A stretch of 10,559 nucleotides of DNA from Aquifex aeolicus (GTDB taxonomy: Bacteria > Aquificota > Aquificia > Aquificales > Aquificaceae): contig DQTK01000037.1 of NCBI GenBank assembly GCA_015662815.1, positions 1 to 10,559 on the forward strand, read 5' to 3'. The notes beneath the pieces were generated by a model, which was given only the letters and a program-made list of their open reading frames with translations, had not been told where the DNA came from and ran no database searches. Both the position numbers and the translations under genes were made by a program. Shown here piece after piece: positions 5,095 through 10,559 of this stretch (its first letter is position 1; each line of letters opens with the position of its first letter).

Positions 5095-7484
5095 TCAAAA
5101 GGAGTGGAAGAAGGGAGAAATTGGATATTGGGAAGATTCGAGCTGTTGTGTTTTACGCTTGTGAGGGTCTTGATGTGGACCCTTTTGAGCTTGAGACGGA
5201 TGCTCAAATTCAGTTTAGGGATGGTATTACTACAAAGGAAATCCAGCAACTCCTTATAAAGACTGCGGCTGAGAAGGTTTCGGCGGAAAGGCCTGATTGG
5301 ACTTACACTGCTGCAAGACTGCTTTTATACGACTTGTATAAGGAGGTGGCTCACCTTAGGGGTTATCCGATTAGGGACAACTTGGGTAAATACAGGCCCT
5401 ATAACAGTAACAGTTTTTTTAGCCTTATCAAGAACTTGGCTGAAAGAGGAATTTACGGCGAGTATCTGCTTGAATACTACTCTGAAGAGGATATTCATAA
5501 ACTGGCCAGATATATCAAACCTGAAAGGGATATGCTATTCACCTATACGGGGATAAAAATTCTTTACGACAGGTATTTGGTAAGGGACGAAGAGGGTAGA
5601 GTTATAGAGCTCCCGCAAGAGATGTATATGCTGGTCGCTATGACTTTAGCCATTCCCGAGAAAAGAGAGGAAAGGGTAAAGTGGGCAAAGAGGTTTTACG
5701 ACCTTCTTTCAGAACACAAGATTACAGTAGCTACACCGACGTTGATGAATGCAAGGAGACCCTTTAGACAGCTTTCCTCTTGTTTTGTGCTTACGGTGGA
5801 TGACGACCTTTACGATATATTCGATAACATCAAGAAGGCTGGGATGATATCTAAGTTCGCGGGCGGGCTCGGAATATACATAGGGAAGATAAGGGCTACA
5901 GGGGCACCAATCAGGAAGTTCAAAGGAGCGTCAAGCGGTATTATTCCTGTGGTAAAGCTTATCAACGATACTATGACTTACGTAGACCAACTGGGTATGA
6001 GGAAAGGTTCCGCATCAATTACTCTGGATATTTGGCACAAGGATATTTTGGACTTCTTGGAGATAAAAACAAACGCCGGAGATGAAAGAAAGAAAGCTCA
6101 CGATATACACCCTGCGGTATCTATACCTGATATCTTCATGAAGAGGCTAAGGAACAGGGAAGACTGGACCCTTATAGACCCATACTACGCCAGAGATTAC
6201 ATTACAAAAAAACTTTACCGCAGTAAATATAAAGAGGTTAAGCCTGTTCCAGGCACCCATTACTACGTGGGAATAAAGGCGGATGGTTCGCAGGATATCT
6301 TAGAACCCAAAGGATTGGAAGACTTTTACGGAGAGGAATTTGAGAAATGGTATACTGAGCTAGAAAGAAACCTTCCCGACGTTGCCAAGAAAAAGGTTAA
6401 CTCTTTTGAACTCTGGAAAAGATTAATTACGGTTGCCTTTGAAACAGGAGAACCGTATATCTTCTTCAGAGATGAAGCTAACAGGAAAAATCCAAATAAG
6501 CATGCGGGAATGGTATACTCCAGTAATCTATGCCATGAAATTGTTCAAACAATGTCAATCTCTAAGCATGAGAAACCAGTTCTTGACCCTGAAACAGGAG
6601 CAATAACCTACAAAAAACAAGCAGGGGACTTGCCCGTATGTAATCTGGGCTCCATCAACCTGGGAAAGGTTTATACAGAAGAAGCTATCAAGGAAACTCT
6701 ACCGATTCTTGTGAGAATATTGGATAACGTCATTGAAATGAACTATTACGCCATTCCTGAAGCGGAATATACAAATAGAAAGTATAGAGCCATAGGCATA
6801 GGTGTTTCAAACTATCACTACTGTCTTGTTAAGAATGGAATAAAGTGGGAGAGTGAAGAACATCTCAGATTTGCGGATAAACTATTCGAACTCATAGCCT
6901 TCTACTCCCTTAAAGGTTCACTTGAGCTTGCAAAAGAAAGAGGTAAATACGAGCTATTTGAAGGCTCCGACTGGAGTAAAGGAATATTTTTCGGAAGAAC
7001 CATTGATGAAATCCTTGAAGACTCAAGAAACAACGGAAATAACCTACCCTGGAAGGAATTAGCTGAAGAAATTAAGAGATACGGTATTAGAAACGCTTAT
7101 CTGCTTGCACTGATGCCTACAGGTTCTACCTCTCTAATTCTCGGAGCTACTCCCTCTATAGACCCTATATTTGCCAGGTTCTACAAAGAGGAAAATATGA
7201 GCGGAATACTACCTCAAGTCCCTCCAGAAATTAACAGGTTCTTCTGGCACTACAAGAGTGCCTATACGATAGACCAAGAATGGAGTATAAAAGCCGCAGC
7301 TGTAAGACAGAAGTGGATAGACCAAGCTCAAAGCCTTAACCTATTCATTGACCCACAGAATATAGACGGACCAAGACTCTCCAAACTTTACCAACTCGCC
7401 TGGGAACTCGGCCTGAAAACAGTATACTACTTAAGAAGTAGGTCAATAGTAGATATAGAAGAATGTGAGGTTTGTGGGGTATAA
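5079..7484 (+). CDS. nrdA: Class I ribonucleoside-diphosphate reductase, alpha (large) subunit
   Basis: This subunit reduces ribonucleoside diphosphates to deoxyribonucleotides together with a radical-generating beta subunit (NrdB, not in this window). The 801 residues begin with an ATP-cone allosteric domain (about 3-95, VIKRSGRREKLDIGKI) that senses ATP/dATP. The ten-stranded catalytic barrel follows. Visible active-site residues are C235 in LSSCF and C521 in PVCNLGSINL (the redox pair) and C485 in NLCHEI (thiyl-radical site) with E487. Y783-Y784 in TVYYLRSRS is the radical-transfer pair. The C-terminal tail ends CEVCGV (C796, C799), the shuttle pair reduced by thioredoxin; its CxxC spacing is tighter than the CxxxxC of the E. 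coli tail. No intein interrupts it. M3 is a second possible start. An inverted repeat covers the start region. Expression is probably from its own promoter. Confidence 0.96.
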   Translation: MTMHVIKRSGRREKLDIGKIRAVVFYACEGLDVDPFELETDAQIQFRDGITTKEIQQLLIKTAAEKVSAERPDWTYTAARLLLYDLYKEVAHLRGYPIRDNLGKYRPYNSNSFFSLIKNLAERGIYGEYLLEYYSEEDIHKLARYIKPERDMLFTYTGIKILYDRYLVRDEEGRVIELPQEMYMLVAMTLAIPEKREERVKWAKRFYDLLSEHKITVATPTLMNARRPFRQLSSCFVLTVDDDLYDIFDNIKKAGMISKFAGGLGIYIGKIRATGAPIRKFKGASSGIIPVVKLINDTMTYVDQLGMRKGSASITLDIWHKDILDFLEIKTNAGDERKKAHDIHPAVSIPDIFMKRLRNREDWTLIDPYYARDYITKKLYRSKYKEVKPVPGTHYYVGIKADGSQDILEPKGLEDFYGEEFEKWYTELERNLPDVAKKKVNSFELWKRLITVAFETGEPYIFFRDEANRKNPNKHAGMVYSSNLCHEIVQTMSISKHEKPVLDPETGAITYKKQAGDLPVCNLGSINLGKVYTEEAIKETLPILVRILDNVIEMNYYAIPEAEYTNRKYRAIGIGVSNYHYCLVKNGIKWESEEHLRFADKLFELIAFYSLKGSLELAKERGKYELFEGSDWSKGIFFGRTIDEILEDSRNNGNNLPWKELAEEIKRYGIRNAYLLALMPTGSTSLILGATPSIDPIFARFYKEENMSGILPQVPPEINRFFWHYKSAYTIDQEWSIKAAAVRQKWIDQAQSLNLFIDPQNIDGPRLSKLYQLAWELGLKTVYYLRSRSIVDIEECEVCGV

Positions 7485-7485
7485 G

Positions 7486-7517
7486 CTCTTTTTTCTCTTT
7501 TTTTTCTCTTTTTCTTT
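7486..7517 (+). other. 32-nt pure pyrimidine tract with phased T-runs between nrdA and polA
   Basis: From 7486 to 7517 every plus-strand base is C or T. CTC occurs at 7486, 7495 and 7506, each followed by a run of T (6, 8 and 5 long). The 9- and 11-bp spacing is close to one helical turn, the arrangement expected of intrinsically bent A-tract DNA. It starts one base after the nrdA stop and ends at the polA -10-like hexamer, so it may act as an UP-like or curved element for polA. A U-rich end for nrdA transcripts is also possible, but no GC hairpin precedes it. Confidence 0.6.
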
Positions 7518-7522
7518 AAATT
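7517..7522 (+). promoter_or_regulatory. Candidate polA -10 element, leaderless-type spacing
   Basis: TAAATT ends 8 nt before the polA ATG (the following bases are AAATTCAT), with no SD in between. The expected -35 position falls in the pyrimidine tract and shows no TTGACA-like sequence. Function is inferred from the spacing shared with other genes in the window. Confidence 0.4.
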
Positions 7523-7530
7523 AAATTCAT

Positions 7531-9255
7531 ATGACCTTTGAATATATTACCGGACAAAAAGCCCTAGAAGAAGCTTGTAAAAAGTTAAACAGGGCAAGTT
7601 ATCTATACCTTGATACGGAAACAGCAGGGGGTAAAATACGCTTAATTCAAGTAGGAGATGAAGAGAATACTTTCGTAATAGATTTATACGAAATTGAAGA
7701 TTTAGAACCTTTGCGAAAGCTTATATCTACTAAAGGTATAGTAGGACACAATTTAAAGTTTGACCTTAAATACCTTTTTAAATACGGTATATTCCCTCTT
7801 GCTACTTTCGATACTATGATAGCAAGTTATCTACTCGGATATGAAAGACATTCCCTCAGCCACTTAGTTAGCAATCTTTTAGGATACAGTATGGATAAGA
7901 GTTATCAGATGTCAGATTGGGGTGCTTCGGTTTTGACTTCTGCACAGCTTGAATATGCAGCTAAAGACGTGGACGTCCTGAGGGAACTCTTCCCGAGAAT
8001 AAGGGCTATGCTAAATGAACTTACCGCAGTTCGTGGAGAAGAACTAATGAAAACTAAGACTGCAAAAATATTCGGGCTAAAAAGTCCCGTAGCAATAGTG
8101 GAGATGGCTTTTGTAAAAGAAGTTACGAAACTGGAATTGAACGGTTTTCCCGTAGATACAAAGGAGTTGGAGAATCTGCTAAAATCTTTGGAAAAGGAAA
8201 CTCAAAAAAGAATACAAAACTTTTTCATAAAGTATAGAATTGACCCTTTGTCTCCGAAACAGCTTGCATCACTTCTTACAGGCAGGTTTAAACTAAATCT
8301 TCCTAAGACTCCCAAAGGAAACGTTTCTACGGATGATAAAACCCTTTCGGCTTACCAGGATGTAGAGCCTGTTAAACTTGTCTTAGAAATAAGGAAACTC
8401 AAAAAACTTTCGGATAAATTGAGAGAGATAAAAGAAAGCCTCAAGGATGGAAGGATTTATCCCGAATTTAAACAAATAGGAGCTATAACCGGAAGAATGT
8501 CATCCGTTAACCCTAACGTTCAAAACATCCCGAGAGAAATGCGTTCCCTATTCAAAGCGGAGGAAGGTAATTTATTCGTAATAGCAGATTTCTCCCAGAT
8601 AGAACTCAGAATAGCTGCAGAATACGTTGATGATTCTCTAATGATAGAAGCTTTTTCACAGGGTAAAGACCTTCATAGGTACACCGCTTCTTTAGTTCTC
8701 GGGAAGAATGAAAATGAAATAACAAAAGAAGAAAGGCAATTGGCAAAGGCTATAAACTTCGGTTTAATTTACGGAATATCTGCAAAAGGACTTGCGGAAT
8801 ACGCCAAGGTAGGATACGGCGTTGAAATCTCACAGGAAGAAGCAGAAGTTTTCAGAAAGAGATTTTTTAAAAACTTTAAAGCCTTCAAAATATGGCACGA
8901 TAGTGTAAAGAAAGAACTGAAGGAAAACAAAGAGGTAAAGGGTGCTACTCTAATGGGAAGAAAATTTTCCGCTACAACATTTAATGACGCGGTAAACTAT
9001 CCTATCCAAGGGACCGGAGCTGATTTATTAAAACTCGCAGTTTTACTTTTTGACGCTGAAGTAAATAAACGCTCTCTAAAAGCTAAAGTGGTTAACTTGG
9101 TGCACGATGAAATAATAGTCGAATGTCCCGAAAAAGAAGCTCAAAAGGTAAAGACACTTCTCGAAAAAGCAATGAAACAAGCCGGTAAGATAGTTCTCAA
9201 AAAAGTTCCGATAGAGGTCGAAGCCACTATAAACGAAAGGTGGATAAAGGATTAG
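7531..9255 (+). CDS. polA: Family A DNA polymerase (PolA) with 3'-5' exonuclease and no 5'-nuclease domain
   Basis: This DNA polymerase of 574 residues is much shorter than the roughly 930 of E. coli Pol I because the N-terminal 5' flap-nuclease domain is missing. The proofreading domain (about 1-165) is intact: Exo I LDTE with D28 and E30, Exo II GHNLKFD with D78, and Exo III YAAKD with Y142 and D146. The polymerase domain (about 190-574) has motif A ADFSQIELR (D353, E358) and motif B RQLAKAINFGLIYG (R402, K406, F410, Y414). Motif C is LVHDEI (D526, E527). F410 sits where Taq has F667. Aquificaceae PolA of this type is reported to be closest to polymerases of hot-spring viruses and apicoplasts, which suggests acquisition from a virus. 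It follows nrdA by 46 bp and has no SD. Confidence 0.96.
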   Translation: MTFEYITGQKALEEACKKLNRASYLYLDTETAGGKIRLIQVGDEENTFVIDLYEIEDLEPLRKLISTKGIVGHNLKFDLKYLFKYGIFPLATFDTMIASYLLGYERHSLSHLVSNLLGYSMDKSYQMSDWGASVLTSAQLEYAAKDVDVLRELFPRIRAMLNELTAVRGEELMKTKTAKIFGLKSPVAIVEMAFVKEVTKLELNGFPVDTKELENLLKSLEKETQKRIQNFFIKYRIDPLSPKQLASLLTGRFKLNLPKTPKGNVSTDDKTLSAYQDVEPVKLVLEIRKLKKLSDKLREIKESLKDGRIYPEFKQIGAITGRMSSVNPNVQNIPREMRSLFKAEEGNLFVIADFSQIELRIAAEYVDDSLMIEAFSQGKDLHRYTASLVLGKNENEITKEERQLAKAINFGLIYGISAKGLAEYAKVGYGVEISQEEAEVFRKRFFKNFKAFKIWHDSVKKELKENKEVKGATLMGRKFSATTFNDAVNYPIQGTGADLLKLAVLLFDAEVNKRSLKAKVVNLVHDEIIVECPEKEAQKVKTLLEKAMKQAGKIVLKKVPIEVEATINERWIKD

Positions 9256-9275
9256 TTTAAATCCATATTTTTAAA

Positions 9276-9281
9276 TATCAT
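9276..9281 (+). promoter_or_regulatory. Weak candidate hisIE -10 element
   Basis: TATCAT ends 8 nt before the hisIE ATG, and no SD is present in the 34-bp gap after polA. Alternative hexamers in this very AT-rich gap (TAAATA at 9272, TAAATT at 9281) fit the spacing less well. Read-through from polA is equally possible. Confidence 0.3.
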
Positions 9282-9289
9282 AAATTTTC

Positions 9290-9907
9290 ATGCTGAAGTT
9301 AAAGTTTGATGAAAAGGGACTTATTCCTGTAATAGCTCAGGATTATAGGACCGGTGAAGTGAGAATGTTGGCTTGGGCTAACGAGGAAGCCATAAGGAAA
9401 ACCTTAGAGACAGGATACGCCCATTACTATTCAAGAAGCAGACAGAAGATATGGAAAAAGGGGGAAAGCTCAGGAGAACTACAGAAGGTTAAGGAAGTAA
9501 GGGTTGATTGTGATGAAGATACGGTGATTTATATAATTGAACAGGAGAAAAATAAAGCATGTCATACTGGAGAGAGAAATTGCTTCTATAGGAGCATAGA
9601 CGCTCGAAAAGTGACAAAACCTCTTCCCTTCGAAGTTTTACAAAGACTTCAAGAAGTTATAAAGGAACGCTTAGAAAAAAAAACTGAAAACTCTTATACT
9701 GTGAAGTTGGTTGAAAAGGGAAAGGAAAGGGTATTTCAGAAGTTCGGAGAGGAATCGGTAGAAACATTAATAGCCCTATTGAAGGGAAATAAAGAGGAGA
9801 TAGTTTACGAAACAGCGGACATGCTATATATGCTTCTCGTATCCCTTGAGATTAATGGTATTGATATAAAGGAAGTAATGGAGGAACTGATAAAACGCTT
9901 CAAATAA
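9290..9907 (+). CDS. hisIE: Bifunctional phosphoribosyl-AMP cyclohydrolase / phosphoribosyl-ATP pyrophosphohydrolase
   Basis: The protein catalyses steps 2 and 3 of histidine synthesis: the C-terminal HisE half removes pyrophosphate from PR-ATP, and the N-terminal HisI half opens the purine ring of PR-AMP. The 205 residues are normal for the fused enzyme. The HisI part (about 1-105) shows YYSRSRQKIWKKGESSG from 46, DCDED (D73, D75, D77 for Mg) and ACHTGERNCF (C91, H92 and C98, with C74 as zinc ligand partner). The HisE part (about 115-205) shows KFGEES (E154, E155) and YETADMLY (E174, D177). No other his genes are in the window, so the pathway is dispersed. The stop codon directly abuts the stop of the convergent regulator gene, with no base between. 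Confidence 0.96.
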   Translation: MLKLKFDEKGLIPVIAQDYRTGEVRMLAWANEEAIRKTLETGYAHYYSRSRQKIWKKGESSGELQKVKEVRVDCDEDTVIYIIEQEKNKACHTGERNCFYRSIDARKVTKPLPFEVLQRLQEVIKERLEKKTENSYTVKLVEKGKERVFQKFGEESVETLIALLKGNKEEIVYETADMLYMLLVSLEINGIDIKEVMEELIKRFK

Positions 9908-10126
9908 TCAGACTAAAGCCGTCTCCCTTTCGCCCGATGCCAACCATTTGTAATCGACATTAAATCTTTTTGCAATATAAACCAATGTCGCATCACAAGG
10001 TCTTGAGATACCTTTTTCGAATTCCTCTAACTTTTTAGGAGAAATACCTATTGCTCTAGAAAACTCCTCAACGGATAAGCCTCTTTCTTCCCTTACCCTC
10101 CTTATCCTCTCCCCTACTCCAATCAT
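9908..10126 (-). CDS. Small XRE-family helix-turn-helix regulator
   Basis: This 72-residue protein is one Cro/C1-type HTH domain. GERIRRVREERGLS (5-18) forms helix 1. SVEEFSRAIGISPKKLEEFEKG (from residue 18) contains helix 2 and the recognition helix, and the DATLVYIAKRFNVDYKWL segment completes the fold. There is no extra ligand-binding or peptidase domain. The start is well supported: GGAGGT (10138-10133) lies 6 nt before the ATG, the best SD among the non-operonic genes here. It is divergent from the aminotransferase gene across 34 bp and convergent with hisIE. It could repress itself and the aminotransferase from this shared gap, or act as an antitoxin-type solo regulator; no toxin-like gene is next to it. 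Targets cannot be read from the sequence. Confidence 0.85.
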   Translation of the reverse strand: MIGVGERIRRVREERGLSVEEFSRAIGISPKKLEEFEKGISRPCDATLVYIAKRFNVDYKWLASGERETALV

Positions 10127-10132
10127 CGCTCT

Positions 10133-10138
10133 ACCTCC
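10133..10138 (-). promoter_or_regulatory. Ribosome binding site of the XRE regulator gene
   Basis: On the minus strand GGAGGT lies 6 nt before the ATG at 10126-10124. It fixes this start and shows that the regulator mRNA has a leader, unlike most unit-leading genes nearby. Confidence 0.75.
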
Positions 10139-10146
10139 ATTTCTAT

Positions 10147-10156
10147 TAAAATTTTA
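10147..10156. promoter_or_regulatory. Palindromic divergent -10 region between the XRE regulator and the aminotransferase gene
   Basis: TAAAATTTTA is its own reverse complement, so it offers a TAAAAT hexamer to each strand. The plus-strand copy (10147-10152) ends 8 nt before the aminotransferase ATG, and the minus-strand copy (10156-10151) lies 12 nt before the regulator's SD. The two hexamers overlap by two bases, so both promoters probably cannot be occupied at once. The palindrome is seen; promoter use is inferred. Confidence 0.45.
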
Positions 10157-10160
10157 GGAA

Positions 10161-10559
10161 ATGGGTGGAAAACTGGCAAGGAGATTAAGTCATCTCAAGC
10201 CTTCTGCAACTCTATTGATAACTGCTAAAGCTAAGGAATTAAGGGCAAAAGGTGTTGATGTAATAGGTTTCGGTGCAGGAGAACCTGATTTTGATACACC
10301 AGACTTCATAAAGGAAGCATGTATAAAGGCGTTAAAAGAGGGGAAAACTAAGTATTCACCTTCCGCAGGAATACCCGAACTGAGAGAAGCTATATCGGAA
10401 AAATTGTTTAAAGAGAATAAAGTTGAATACTCCCCTTCCGAGATAGTTATTTCCTCCGGTGCAAAAATGATTCTATTCCTTATTTTTATGGCTATAATTG
10501 AAGAAGGAGACGAAGTTCTCCTGCCTTCTCCTTACTGGGTTACTTATCCCGAACAGATA
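10161..10559 (+). CDS. aspC: Aspartate aminotransferase-like class I PLP enzyme, 5' part; continues past the window
   Basis: The first 133 residues of a fold-type I aminotransferase are visible, from the ATG at 10161 to the window end, with the frame open throughout. Family signatures are FGAGEPDFDTP (substrate/N-terminal loop), KYSPSAGIPELREAI (PLP-phosphate region), SSGAKMILF and LLPSPYWVTYPEQ (the Trp stacks on PLP in relatives). The catalytic lysine lies beyond the window. It most resembles the thermophile aspartate aminotransferase subgroup, which moves amino groups between aspartate/glutamate and keto acids; relatives also act on tyrosine or prephenate, and a role on 2-keto-4-methylthiobutyrate, the product of the mtn pathway, is possible but untested. 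TAAAAT ends 8 nt before the ATG. AGGAA touches the start codon, too close to be a normal SD. Confidence 0.92.
   Translation, partial: MGGKLARRLSHLKPSATLLITAKAKELRAKGVDVIGFGAGEPDFDTPDFIKEACIKALKEGKTKYSPSAGIPELREAISEKLFKENKVEYSPSEIVISSGAKMILFLIFMAIIEEGDEVLLPSPYWVTYPEQI

Noticed and set aside
5019..5249. Minus-strand open frame of 76 codons over the nrdA start
   Set aside because: It is antisense to the ATP-cone of nrdA and lacks a domain or SD.
5079..5378. Different codon choice in the first 100 codons of nrdA (Ile mostly ATT, unlike ATA-rich neighbours)
   Set aside because: My hand count is 5 ATT, 2 ATC and 1 ATA, only eight codons. The shift fades within the gene, so it is too small to claim a mosaic origin for the ATP-cone.

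Overview
The window reads as chromosomal DNA from a thermophilic, microaerophilic member of the Aquificaceae, most likely Aquifex or a close relative. The evidence is heavy use of AGA/AGG and ATA codons, Lys/Glu-rich proteins, tightly packed genes, a free-standing MnmC2 methyltransferase, and a 574-residue PolA of the Aquificaceae type with no 5'-nuclease domain. I cannot fix the species from the sequence. Oxygen-using enzymes (acireductone dioxygenase, and a class I ribonucleotide reductase whose small subunit needs O2) fit a microaerophile.

Layout. 1-1957 (+): the 3' part of a translationally coupled methionine-salvage operon, mtnD (cut by the window edge), mtnC, a small cupin and mtnB, with start and stop codons overlapping at every junction and good Shine-Dalgarno (SD) sequences. 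1958-2189: a gap without an intact gene. It is not empty: on the minus strand it holds a decayed ribbon-helix-helix (RHH) DNA-binding gene, and a 16-bp AT palindrome spans the stop codons of mtnB and the remnant. 2190-3459 (-): mnmC2, overlapped by a small basic protein of unknown function. 3487-5000 (+): a TonB-like protein and a SuhB/inositol-monophosphatase family enzyme. 5001-7484 (+): an imperfect inverted repeat around the promoter and start codon of nrdA, then nrdA. 7485-9255 (+): a pyrimidine tract with phased T-runs, then polA. 9290-9907 (+): bifunctional hisIE, whose stop codon abuts that of a convergent XRE-type regulator (9908-10126, -). 10161-10559 (+): the 5' part of an aspartate aminotransferase-like gene, divergent from the regulator across 34 bp.

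How the genes work together. The first block recycles methylthioadenosine-derived carbon and sulfur to the keto-acid precursor of methionine. nrdA and polA make and use dNTPs. hisIE, aspC and mnmC2 serve amino-acid synthesis and tRNA wobble modification. Most of the block looks like housekeeping DNA.

The least ordinary signals are non-coding. Genes inside the mtn operon have clear SD sequences, whereas most genes that begin a transcription unit have none and instead carry a -10-like hexamer 8-9 nt before ATG, which suggests leaderless mRNAs. The other notable signals are the RHH pseudogene, the nrdA inverted repeat and the phased T-tracts before polA. I see no mobile element, CRISPR array, tRNA or rRNA, and nothing that clearly amounts to a new defence or biosynthetic system.
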